Source: Mastigias papua (lineage: Eukaryota; Cnidaria; Scyphozoa; Rhizostomeae; Mastigiidae). From it: a stretch of 64,000 nt of DNA. The DNA lies in the NCBI GenBank assembly GCA_964019165.1, contig OZ025276.1, forward strand, positions 6,137,840 to 6,201,839. The letters run 5' to 3'. The notes beneath the pieces are model-generated. The model did no database searches, was not told the DNA's origin, and was given only the letters and a program-made list of their open reading frames with translations. This document shows positions 49,074-60,399 of the stretch, in pieces. Each line of letters opens with the position of its first letter. Positions within the stretch are counted from its first letter, which is position 1. The translations under genes and the position numbers were made by a program.

Positions 49074-50471
49074 TCATAAGAAACTCATGCCAATACCAAC
49101 TTGCAATCCAGGCTTAATACCATCACTAGTTTTGGCATTTTTTGGAATGCAATAATTCACTTCTAATCTTGCAATTCCTCCAATCATCATCATAATACCC
49201 AGTCCATAAGACCATCTTGCTTCTTTTACCATCTTATTTAGCTCATTAGAATTATAACTTGTCAGCCTCATGTTCTGTGCATTGCCCGCATTTGCAAAGA
49301 AATGTAATCGAAACAGGTCACCAAATCCACCTCTCCCTGGTCTAAATGGAAGTGGTGTGTACAAATGAAGTCCAGCTGCCCAACATGCATCTGCTCCTAG
49401 TGATGCTTCCTTTATTCTTGGGCCTATTCCTTTCATCTGAAAGCCACGAATTGACAAAGGGCCACCAACAAAAAACCTATCATTGATTGCAGTGCCTTCA
49501 TCTCCTATTGAATGCATGGCACCAGCTTGAAATGACATTCCAAAAATTATGTCATTGATTATTTCCTTATTCAATTGCAACTCCAGTTCACTCTTTATAT
49601 ACTTGACATTCCCACCAAGTCCAGCAAACTCAACAAGGTGCTTAAATAGGTTCCCACTTGTTGGCAAAATTGGATCATTTCTACCATCACTGATAATGGA
49701 ATGCTGGATAGCTGACCTTAAAGTATGCCCACATTGCTCACGGACTGAAAATGGTGCTTTTAATGGCACATCTAAGTTCTCTCTCCATTGACCATCATAC
49801 TTTAAACTGTGCAGGCCTATAAGACTAGGCACTGTTAACTCAAATCTAACCCCTCTTGACTTTTCCTTGAAAAAAGATTGAACAAATTCAACTGACGACT
49901 GGTACAATCTTGCTGTGAACTTACAATCTGGATTCTTAAAGAGAGGCTTGGCAAATGTCAATTCATATGATGATGATGATCTTGTCCCAACAGACATGTC
50001 AGCTCTTACGCATTCACCAAGGCCTCTCAAGTTATTCAATTTCGCTCCGAAAACTACACTTCCTTCATTATTTCCAACATTTGTACCTGCATTTGCACTG
50101 ACTTTTCTTGACTCTTCAACTATAAAATAAACATCCAGGCCATCTGGAGAAGCATCTGTTTCCCGGCTAATATCAATGAAAACTTCAACAGCTTTAAAGA
50201 TTCCAAGCCTCTGCAAACGCAATTTTGCTTCATTTGCACCATCTAACAACTCATCAAAGGTCTTCGCATCTAAAATATTCTTTAACTGGTTTGCTATAAG
50301 ACTCGAATCGGTTCTGTTAACGCCATCTATGTGAACTTTTTCAACTTTAACTGGCGCCGAGATGTCCAAGACGTCTTCTTCCAAGTCGTTCTCCTCTCTG
50401 TTGATAGACTCATTTTGGCGAGGAAGTGAACTTTGCGATTTTGCCAACACAAGTCCCATCTGATCGAACAA
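49074..50471 (-). CDS. SAMM50: Sorting and assembly machinery component 50 (single exon)
   Basis: SAMM50 is the Omp85-family core of the SAM complex. It folds and inserts beta-barrel proteins such as VDAC and TOM40 in the mitochondrial outer membrane and contacts MICOS. The 465-residue frame is close to the usual length of about 470. An acidic N-terminal tail (1-40) is followed by one POTRA domain (about 43-125, starting VEKVHIDGVNR), then the beta-barrel. The family signature IRGF is at 341-344, preceded by DRFFVGGPLS, and GLHLYTPLPFRPGRGGFG follows. The C-terminus GLQVGIGMSFL suits a beta-signal. Met5 (50459) aligns better with the vertebrate start than Met1. The whole gene is one exon, whereas vertebrate SAMM50 has many introns. 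It is either a retrocopy that stayed intact or an intron-poor lineage gene; no poly(A) trace is seen. Confidence 0.95.
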   Translation of the reverse strand: MFDQMGLVLAKSQSSLPRQNESINREENDLEEDVLDISAPVKVEKVHIDGVNRTDSSLIANQLKNILDAKTFDELLDGANEAKLRLQRLGIFKAVEVFIDISRETDASPDGLDVYFIVEESRKVSANAGTNVGNNEGSVVFGAKLNNLRGLGECVRADMSVGTRSSSSYELTFAKPLFKNPDCKFTARLYQSSVEFVQSFFKEKSRGVRFELTVPSLIGLHSLKYDGQWRENLDVPLKAPFSVREQCGHTLRSAIQHSIISDGRNDPILPTSGNLFKHLVEFAGLGGNVKYIKSELELQLNKEIINDIIFGMSFQAGAMHSIGDEGTAINDRFFVGGPLSIRGFQMKGIGPRIKEASLGADACWAAGLHLYTPLPFRPGRGGFGDLFRLHFFANAGNAQNMRLTSYNSNELNKMVKEARWSYGLGIMMMIGGIARLEVNYCIPKNAKTSDGIKPGLQVGIGMSFL

Positions 50472-50675
50472 ATTACTTCACAAAGAACCGATCTTGTTAG
50501 AAAATATACCGCGCGACCAACCATAGAAGGTAGGACATCTACTTTCTCGACGAACTCTTGAGCTAGCCTCGTTTTGGTATTGCACGAGCGACGGCCAATC
50601 ATTGGCGACGGCAGAGCGACTGGTGATGGTCCATGCATATGATGATTCGATTGATCTGATAACATCATATATGAT

Positions 50676-51215
50676 TGATATGATATGATATGATATGATA
50701 TGATATGATATGATATGATATGATATGATATGATATGATATGATATGATATGATATGATATGATATGATATGATATGATATGATATGATATGATATGATA
50801 TGATATGATATGATATGATATGATATGATATGATATGATATGATATGATATGATATGATATGATATGATATGATATGATATGATATGATATGATATGATA
50901 TGATATGATATGATATGATATGACATGATATGACATGACATGATATGATATGATATGACATGATATGACATGACATGATATGATATGATATGATATGATA
51001 TATGATATGATATGATATGATATATGATATGATATGATATGATATGATATGATATGATATGATATATGATATGATATGATATGATATGATATATGATATG
51101 ATATGATATGATATGATATGATATGATATGATATGATATGATATGATATGATATGATATGATATGATATGATATGATATGATATGATATGATATGATATG
51201 ATGTGATATGATATG
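50676..51215. repeat. (GATAT)n pentanucleotide array
   Basis: About 540 bp of GATAT units with GACAT and TATGATATA variants at 50925-51090. It starts about 205 bp upstream of the SAMM50 start codon, in its promoter or 5' leader region. On the minus strand all three frames are open (Ser-Tyr-His-Ile-Ile repeats) purely because the unit is 5 bp. Confidence 0.97.
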
Positions 51216-51289
51216 GTATGATTCTTATACCATGTTTAAAATATCTTTAAACATTTCTACATCTTCTAACGAACAAAAGGTGATGCAAT

Positions 51290-51597
51290 TGCAAAATAAT
51301 GTGCTTTTAGTACTGGGGGTGTGTTCTCTCCTTGATTAGTATAACAATTGAGGGAGCTCTTCCTTAAGAAATTCCATACTTACAAATTCCCTTTAAATTA
51401 AATTAGATTTGGTATCGCAGTAAATTATCATATCATTTTGTTGTTTTTAATGTTGCCTTGTGTTTGTGTTTAGCTTTCTTGTAAACTATTACTTTATTTT
51501 TGTTGTTGATAATGTTATTTGTAGCTGTTGATTGAAAGGGATTTGTAATTTGTTTTGGAACTTTAAAATGAATACAACTTGAACTTGAACTTGATAT
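51290..51597 (+). repeat. Possible LINE 3' end with short-repeat tail
   Basis: A T-rich stretch ends in AATGAATACAACTTGAACTT and further ACTTGA units, the style of 3' tail seen on CR1/L2-type LINEs. No coding remnant. The following 51600-53485 has no recognised feature. Confidence 0.3.
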
Positions 51598-53485
51598 AGT
51601 ATGACTGATGTGATATGATGGCTAATGATTCGGCGGGAAAGTGTTTGTTGCATTTCTTACTTGATATTACGTGGCTGTGCATGTATAAATAATAGCCTAT
51701 GCTTTCATTTCCTTTGCTTTTCAAACTGCTCTTCAAGAAGTGTACCTAAATCGCAAAATGTTTGATAAAAGCAACTAAATGTCAAATCATTTAAGAAAAA
51801 GCAGTATTTACTGTCCATAAATTGAGGCAAGTGCTGGATTTCATTATATCAGTTATGGATCTACAAGAATTTCACAATATCTGACTTTATTCTGTCCACA
51901 CCTAAAGGTGCTCGCTTAAAACATTAATCAAACCAAGGAAAAAATTTGTATGCCAGGCTTCCAAGAAGCTCAGGTTTGTAAGTTTACAACAACATCATAA
52001 GAATATTCAGCAACGTTTTCAGCAAAATATTCCTGAACTACTGTAGAAAGACCTATTTTACAAATAATTGCATTAAGTCTTACAAAAACATGAAGAAATT
52101 GTTTGTTTCTGTAGCTTTTGCTACACCAGTAGTGGGTTTGGGTATTTGGTCACTGCAGAGTCAAAAAAGTCACGGCTCCACAGCTCTGAGCTGGAGGAAA
52201 ATTTTGCTCTTCATTTCGTATTTGAGGAAGATTTTAAAATTTGTATCAACAATCCAATTTCAGCAAAGCTTTCATATAATGCGACATCAACTGTAAAAGG
52301 CATAGCCCATTTACAGTAAAAGCTTCCATGACATACCCATCGTAGAGTTGAGAAGCTTTGGCTAGTTTTCATAGTCTTATAAGAGGAAGGTTTATCAGGA
52401 AGATTTGACAGCCGGAGGAAGGTTGGGCATTTTTCTGGACTCTGGGTCACTGGAAGATAGACAGTAGGGAAGTGGTTTCTTTTTCAGATAAGTGTTCTTT
52501 GTTTAGAACAGAAGAAGCCAATAGCACAATATCTTCAGCTCAGCTTTAGTAATTCAGTCTCTGCTACGTTTCGGACGTATACAAGGCTTATTGGTTTAGG
52601 CCATTTTTCCGAATCTAGTAAAAGCCAGTGCATTTATAAAAAATTTAATTCTTGACAGTAAGCTCTTTCAGAAGCTAATTATCACATTAACCAGCAGTGG
52701 GGAAGGCCAGCTACCTTTAATCATGGCAATAAATCTCCATAGCAAACTAATCCACTAAAATAGGGAAACATCGGTTTTAAATATAATTGATCCATTTTCC
52801 AATTGAAATAATTGAGAGGGAAAGTTCACCAATTATTATGGCTGCTCACTGTAGCTCGACTAGGAAGCTTCACGAAGGAATGATAGAAAATCAATGAGCA
52901 TTTGCTATCACTTATACTGCTTTAGCTATGTATATGATAATGATGGGATGTCTTTCAAATCATTTGAATGGCTGCAAAATATCCATCAAAGTACAAAATA
53001 ACAACTTTACTTTTTTGAAGCCACATATGTAGGCTCTTCTTTAACAATACGTGAAAAATGGACAGGGGCTATAGCTACTGCTAGCACAATGGCTTAGTGG
53101 TTCATAATGCTCTTCAAAATTTATCATAAGAATATGTATTTTTCCAGGCATAAACTATTATGGAAGGTACAACTTAATGATAATCTATACATTTAACAAC
53201 AAATTTATTCATAAAATTTCTTTCACGATATGGATCACTTTTAAGCAAATCAAAGTGAAAGAAAGGAGCATGCATTAGGGGGGGCAGTATAAAATATTGT
53301 AGCTGGGAGGCAAGATTGTGAACTCTGGGGGCAAGTGCCCCCTAGTTTGTATGCTAAAAAGGCTTTGATGCATTGTTTTTCTGCATAAGACGCAGAAGTC
53401 TTATCTCTTGAAGAAATCTCCAGAATAAATTTAAACATATGACAAGCTCCTGGTCTTCCAAGCTATATTGTACATATCGCGTCAG

Positions 53486-53732
53486 CTAATCTACCATTTG
53501 AATAGTAGTCCGAATTGTTCGTACCTGGGCTGCCTTTCTTTCTTCTTCTGATTCATTGTCACTACTGTCACTGGGGACACCAATTTTCTTTGCACCGTCA
53601 ATGTTACTCGATAGTACTTTCTTGCGAAGGCGAGCTCGCCAATCAAACGTGCTAGTGTCAAAATTAATCACCGTCAACCGAAAACGAAGGAAGCCGCTTA
53701 CAGGATACGTGATATTCTTTTTTCTAAAAGTA
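53486..53732 (-). CDS. Possible terminal exon of an unrecognised gene
   Basis: A good acceptor (ttcttttacttttag) precedes an open frame: KKNITYPVSGFLRFRLTVIN, STFDWRARLRKKVLSSN, then an acidic-serine stretch PSDSSDNESEEERKAAQ, ending IRTTIQMVD and stop. Clean acceptor, biased composition and an ending stop suggest a real last exon of about 82 residues. No upstream exon was identified on the minus strand in 53733-55300 and no family is recognised. Confidence 0.4.
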
Positions 53733-55323
53733 AAAGAAATCATTGACATTCAATGTGCAACAAGTGCTGGAATCATTGTTTGTTAGATTTATCTTCAACC
53801 CTGGAATGGCACTCAGCGTCATAGCATACTGTGACGTCGTCAGTCTGATACTTTTGGGTAGAAGTTTTTCCTTTTCGATATTTTTGGGTTATGAAACTTT
53901 CCAGAATGAGTTCTGATACTCGTAGGTATTGAATTTTTAAATTTGACTTGTTTGCATTCTCTGATTCTCTGACACAGTCCACTGATTTTCAAGATTATTT
54001 ATTGGCATTATGACTTATGTATGACAGAATGCTGATATTTTAGGGTTTTATAGAAATGGGTTGGTATTGTTAGGTCATTTATAAATTTTGCTGGGCTGAA
54101 GTCCCCTATGCTATGATGCTGAGTGTCAATCCTGGGATCTTCAAACCATTGCTTTAACCAGGCACGAAGCCAGGGGTGGGTTCTCGGATATTGCTTGCCC
54201 ATCTAGAGAACTTTGTCCCTCTTTGCCCACAAAGATTACTGAGCTGAAAGTACTTTTTGCCCAAAAACTTAGAAAAGAGAGGATTAGACGCAAAAGGAAC
54301 TTGAATTTCGACATATCTCACACGCATATCTATGACTTCATCATTCTTTGTCATTCAGGAATGGGTATATCTTGAACAATAATTTTACACAATCTACCGC
54401 TGCATATATTTCGCTGCATAATTTGATGTGTTGCTTCAGCTCAATTAGAGTAGAAGAACTTTCTACTCCTTTTGGTAGAGAAGGCCATAATAAGTAGCCT
54501 CTGTATATAGTATTTTCAGTACCGTATCTTGTGATGACAACATTTGGCAACTGCAAGTGATTTTCACTTCATCGGTCGTAACTGCTACGGAATAAGCTAC
54601 CTTTCATGAATTGTGGACTGAGATTATTTTTTACTTTGTAGATTTCAGTCATTAACAACTGCGGACTTCTTTGGTGATTATCTAAGTACCATTCTTTCTA
54701 TCGTTCTAGTTCTCTTCCGCTATCTTTAGATATCAAAGACTTTATCCTGAATTCGATTTATTCCTGAACTACTACCGGTGTCGCGGAAAATTAACACCAA
54801 GGGGCATAATTAAATTGTGACTTGATGAAGGAGTTCATCGAAATTTCTACCTTAGTTGGATCTATAAAATTAGATATTCGAGCAAGTACATGGAGTTTTT
54901 GGTTACCTTTTTACATATGTTTTTGATATGCTTTTTAAGCTTTAGCTTAAAATTGATGCGAAACGACTTTTCACTGTTACCCTGTTTTGTCTCTGAATTT
55001 CCACTTTTGATTATTGCTTCCATTTTTTTGTTACCAACAGTTTTACAGTGCCATTTATCATCATTGGGCTTGTTCTGGGGGGGGGGGGTTGGAGGGCAAT
55101 TGAAAGTTCTAGAATAATAATGTAGAAGCATGGAATGCGCTAGATAACTATGATTCTAAAGAGAGACAAAATCATCAGTGTAGTAAATGGGTAAAAACAA
55201 TTTGCCACATAAGGGTGCTGGAATGTAAGGGTTCCCAAGGGTGGTGCCAGCAACTACAGGCTGGGGGAGGGTATTTGAAGGACCATGCATTCTAGGACCA
55301 CAACCTTTAGCAAGGCATTTTAT

Positions 55324-55468
55324 TAAATATGCAACTGACAAGTGACAGACAGCAATGTCAACGGCAACGTAACAATGAAATATATCCATCCTCAAGGACT
55401 TTTCTATTCGAACTTGGACATGCTACAAAATTGAGCTTGGAGGAGACTTGGGAACTAGTCCACAGCAG
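55324..55468. repeat. 145-bp inverted repeat, left arm
   Basis: Reverse complement of 56971-57117 with few differences (shared TATGCAACTGACAAGTGACA and GTCCACAGCAG). The pair could be the ends of a 1.8-kb element or two independent insertions in opposite orientation. Confidence 0.8.
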
Positions 55469-55984
55469 TCCCCCCCCCCCCTAAGTGCCACCGCCTCTCT
55501 CAGTGTTATTTAGAGTGCAACAATACGTAAAGTCAGGATTGTCGACATCTGGAAATATCCTCTTATAATCTGACAGTTTGGTGCAAGAATTTGGGATAAG
55601 TTGGTACTTGGGCCTAGGAATATCTCATGAAAATCTTAAGACCATGCCAAGAAGCCATGTTCCAAGAATAATTTTAGTTGAAATGGGTACCAAAATCGTC
55701 TAGTGATATTTTTAGTTGAAAATCATGTTTTATGCTATTCTTTAGTTGCTGAATTTTGAAAATTCAGCTTGAAGAGTACTTTGGGACCATATATTTCTTA
55801 CTATCCGTTTAAAAAATGTAAGGTTTCATTTGCATTTGACTTGCCATTATTCGCTTGCTTTCACTTAGCCAGAACATTTATAAAACTATGTCGATTAGAA
55901 GGACGAGGGGAATAATTATTCTAAATGTCACTGGCTGAATCACAATATTGATACATTTAGTTCAATAACATGGCATCTAGAACT

Positions 55985-56048
55985 CTTATAAATATGTTAA
56001 TAAAGCATTTATCACCATCGGGTTGAATTGAATTGAAATTGAATTGAG
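55985..56048. repeat. (GAATT)-type short tail
   Basis: AATAAAGCATTTATC is followed by GGGTTGAATTGAATTGAAAT repeats, resembling a LINE 3' tail. It lies between the arms of the 55.3/57.1-kb inverted pair. Confidence 0.35.
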
Positions 56049-56970
56049 CATCCCCAAAGGAAAAAATTTTAGGAGCATGATGCGAGCAAAAATTCATGAA
56101 GTGTACTACTGAAAATATTGCAAAGCCTTCTGAAAAGTCTAACTCTTAGAATGAAATAAAAGAAGTAAAACCATGAGTTTTAATTTTAATTTTACGTTAC
56201 ATCACTTGTTGAATACGTAAGTCTTATTCTAAGCAATTTAGAATATTTTGAGAGCCATGTATGATGAAGTATTCCGTGAACAAGCAGAACTGAATAAATA
56301 TAATACATATGAGGGATCCTTCAAAACATACGTAACAGAAACATGGTCTCTTCACCCACCCCCAACCTCCCTTGTGACAGCTTGTCATACTAGGGTTGAT
56401 ACCCCTCATTGCTACGTAATATTCTTATAAGATGCCACCTCCTATACACGAGACTTGTCTGTAAGCTTCTTTTCACGTCTTATAGTATGATATTATACGA
56501 CAGAGGAAAACTAATTTTATATAGCATTACATAGAATAGAATAATACTATATAGTATGAGGTAATAAAATATAATGTAATAAAGCAAAGAACAGTATGCT
56601 AAAAAATTAGTATTATACATATAGTAACATATATTATTTAAGTAGCATATCTTTCAGTGGTGTTTAGACTGTCCCAAAATTTAATTTCAAGATTTTCTAA
56701 AAACAAACTTTTAAAAATAACTTTGTCAAAATTTGACTTTTGGACTTGAAATTCTCGGGCATCTTGTCGTTCTGCCTCAAAAACATGTGACCAAAATCTT
56801 TGGAGCTCTTTAAGCAATTGTCCAAAATGACTGTTTGTGTGTATTTGATCCTATAAATCCTCAGATGCTCATTTCGGTTAATTTTATGAGTTGATGATAA
56901 TCTTAAATATATTTATTTCCAAAATTCATTTGCAGGAGCACATTAGAGTGAATTATTAATATAATTAAAG

Positions 56971-57117
56971 CTGCTGTGGACTAGTTTCCAAGTCTCCTCC
57001 AAGCTCAGTTTTTGTAGCATGTCCAAGTTCGAATAGAAAAGTCCTTGAGGATGGATATATTTCATTGTTACATTGCCGTTGACATTGCTGTCTGTCACTT
57101 GTCAGTTGCATATTTTA
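56971..57117. repeat. 145-bp inverted repeat, right arm
   Basis: Partner of 55324-55468. The interval 57118-58386 has no recognised feature. Confidence 0.8.
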
Positions 57118-58386
57118 CAAAAATAATTAAAGCTTGACTACTCGATTTACTCCTTTTTAAAATGAAATTATGACTTGTGTAAGATCATAATAACCCCTAG
57201 TTTGATAAGAATGAATAGAGCAAAATAATTCGGAGCACCACAGAAAGAATAATTTCAAAGTAAAATTTATGATGATATAACAATCATTTACAGAATATGA
57301 ACGTAGGGTAAATGGTTAGGCTCATATATTGTTTACTATACCTTTGATTATTGTAATTTTTCTCTTGTAAATACTCTTATATATGCATTATCCGGCAAAT
57401 TTATATATCGGTGTCTACATTTAACTTTTTACTTTATTTTAATACAATGACAAATAGGATTGAGCCTCAAATCACTCGCTCATGTGTTGATGTTTGAATT
57501 ATTAATGTAACAAACATCAAACAATTTTTGTGGAATATGCTATTCTTCAAAGAATCCAAGAATCACTGTAACCTTTGTCCTAAAAAATGCAATGCATTAT
57601 CAAGGATAATACATAAAGTTTTGTGAGCAGAAATAGAAAATAACAGCCTCTATGTTTCATATACAGAGTTATTTTTACTTGCACTTGGAATATCTATTCC
57701 TACGATGTTCTTAATTAATAATATCATTTTGGAACGAACAAAAGTCGTAGTACTTCGCTACTCTGGTACAAATTTTTAAATCCGTAACTATCATAGATTT
57801 TGAATAATGGACGTTGGAATATTTCGTCATTTTGTCAGATTGTATAATTCCTCCTCAGGAGCTCCTAGCTTTAGGATGTCATAGAATGTGCTGGAATGAC
57901 ATAAAAAGCTCGGGAATAAAAATGTGGAATGTTTCATGCTTCATGTATAGCTTTGCATAATTCTCTCTGTCGATGGATTCTAAATTATTCCTAGAGAGCT
58001 CCTAAAAAAGGGCATGTGAAAAATTAAATTTAGGGACAGTCTAAAAAGAACACTGACATATACTCTAATATACATCTTGGGAGAAGTGAATTTTTACAAA
58101 TTACTCCCTCATTTACTCAATTTGCTATGGTGTGATTGTCAGCTCAAAGATTTATTGATTATATAAAGGAGTCAGGCCTCAATCTTCTTTGATCAGATTG
58201 GGTCAACATAGTAGTTCGAACATTGTGCTCCAACATTAAGGTGGGCACTAAACATATTTGAAGCTCATATGCCTCGACATCAGCATAATCGATCGAAATC
58301 CATTACATTCATTACACAATCATTTCTCGCACTAACTTCCACTGTCAAAATGCTGTAATTCGTACTTTTTGACCGACAAATAGAAA

Positions 58387-58684
58387 TACGGTAAATCCTC
58401 GAAATGGCCCCCCTCGAAGAAGCTTCCATGCTAGAACTTCAAACTGTTAATATCCTCCCTCCCTCCCTCCCTGGAATAAGCTCCCAACCAAGATGATGAT
58501 GAAGACATTGATAAAGACCAATGCTTAATCTGTGATTTCATTTAATATTATGGAGAAAAGGAACTATGGCAATGAGCCTTTTATGCCACAAATGTCAAAT
58601 AATTTTATAAGTCCCCATCGGAGACTTATAGGTCCCCATCGGAGACTTATAAGTCCCCTGGGGCTAATTTGAGGTGTTACGCTA
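58387..58684 (+). mobile_element. Mariner-like MITE, copy 2 (eroded)
   Basis: Same orientation and internal order as 3135-3427: TACGGTAAATCCTCGAAATG at the left, AGATGATGATGAAGAC and GACCAATGCTTAA in the middle, GGGGCTAATTTGAGGTGTTA at the right. Many substitutions and a local duplication of TCCCCATCGGAGACTTATA show it is older than copy 1. Confidence 0.7.
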
Positions 58685-58689
58685 TTCCA

Positions 58690-60399
58690 CATATCTTTTA
58701 GCGTTACGTAACTGATGTAACCTTACAGGCATATAATTTCGTAACAACTTGTCACAAAAATGAGAGCTACTTCCACCCTCTTACTGTTACGTACTTATTG
58801 AATGACCCGTAAGAGAAAGATATATGTGTTGTTCTAAATTGATTTGAGAAAGGAATAGATATTCCTAGGAGGCTATTTTACTTCTTTTTGTGATAACAAA
58901 GCTGTTAATATTTTGACCTTCCTACATACAGTTTTTGATAAAATCTTAATCATGCAATATTTCAATATTCTACTGTATCTTATAAAATTACGTCGTTAAG
59001 ATGCTATTTTTAAAAAACTGATGACTGAAATAATCCAAGGAAGCTCCTGTTTTGCCATTTTAAAGAACCACAGGTTACATTTTTAAATTTCGAATATCCC
59101 TTCTTCAGGTGCTCCATGGGAGATATGCAATTTCAAGAAAGTAAAAATCTTTAGCTGTGCTTTCCTGAAAAAATTCCCGATCAAAGCTAATATAGTTCTT
59201 GAATAAGCGATATCGGAATACTTGAAATCAAGAAGGACTAATTCTTCCCAGAAAGCTTCTAACTTTAGAGAAATATAAAGGACGACTAGGTTATCCAAAA
59301 AACTTCCATAAAAAAGTCTTGGAATATCCAATCTTTCCTTAAACTTAATATATAACCCATGTATAAAGATCAAGAAAATTCCTTTGGTGCTCCTGAAAAT
59401 AAAAATATGTAGAATTACATTTTGACGCACTCAGTAACAAACACTGGAATCTGAAAGTTGCACATTAAAATTAAGGTTTTGAAGATTCTACAAACAACCC
59501 AGAAAAGTAAATATTTTTCACTCTTCGTGATTCAAGTAGGACTTGTCCATTGATGATAGTGAATCTCTTGTGACAAACTTTTCTGTTACTTGCATGTTCT
59601 TAAGATTGAAAGCATTGATTCAATTCATTCATCGGGATTGAACTTTCCTATCTTTTTGATTAGCCGAGTACTACTTTTTATAAATCGTTCTGCTACAAAA
59701 AATGCACCCACTGTGTGAAAAACTTTTATTGTAAATAAACGTATATAATTAAACTACAGAAAGGAGAAATGTGCGAAGAATAAAGCTTCAGTTAAAACCG
59801 CTAGTAACAGACTGGCTATTCTAATAGTGCGCTCAACAATGACCTGGAACTTTGACAGACTACCGATTTTGCCCCCCCCCGCCATTCTGCAGGGTAAAAT
59901 TTTCAATGCAAAAATTCTACAAGGTTTTGACACGGTAATGAAAAGGTAGCGTCAATGACAACATTAACGGATCAAGTGAAATTCTGTCTCAAAATTGAGA
60001 GAGAAAAGTTTGAAAAAAGGGCTCGAATACCTGCAATGGGGCATAGAACTATAGAGAAACCAGACACAACGTGAGAAGCGAAGAGAAAAGCAGTTTTTTG
60101 AGTTGCTGCAATCAGATGTATTTTGTCTAGTTGTTTTTCTGCAGAAAAGTATTAGGTCAATACCTGGCTTTATTGCGTCTAGATGTTACAGGTAAATATG
60201 ATAATCTACATCTACAGTAATGCTGAGAAGAATTCTATTGGTCTATTATGCTTCAAATGTAAGTATAACAATAATAAACTATTAAATTATGCAACAGAGT
60301 TTTTAAGTATATTTTAGAGCTGTATATTATTCTGCGATTACCATATCGGTGAATAGCCCTTGATTCTCAGTCAAAGGCGTAAACAACAATGGTTAGCCA
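58690..60399. other. No feature recognised
   Basis: AT-rich sequence. The longest frame (115 codons on the minus strand at 59083-59430) has no motif and no splice context. A C-run is at 59871. Confidence 0.4.

Noticed and set aside
49549..50130. Plus-strand frames of 71-80 codons
   Set aside because: Antisense shadows of the SAMM50 coding sequence.
50327..50976. Long minus-strand frames encoding Ser-Tyr-His-Ile-Ile repeats
   Set aside because: A 5-bp repeat without stops in one reading cycle is open in all three frames. They are artefacts of the (GATAT)n array, and only the SAMM50 frame is real.
59083..59430. 115-codon minus-strand frame
   Set aside because: Composition looks random, no domain, start or splice signals were seen, and AT-rich DNA gives such frames by chance.
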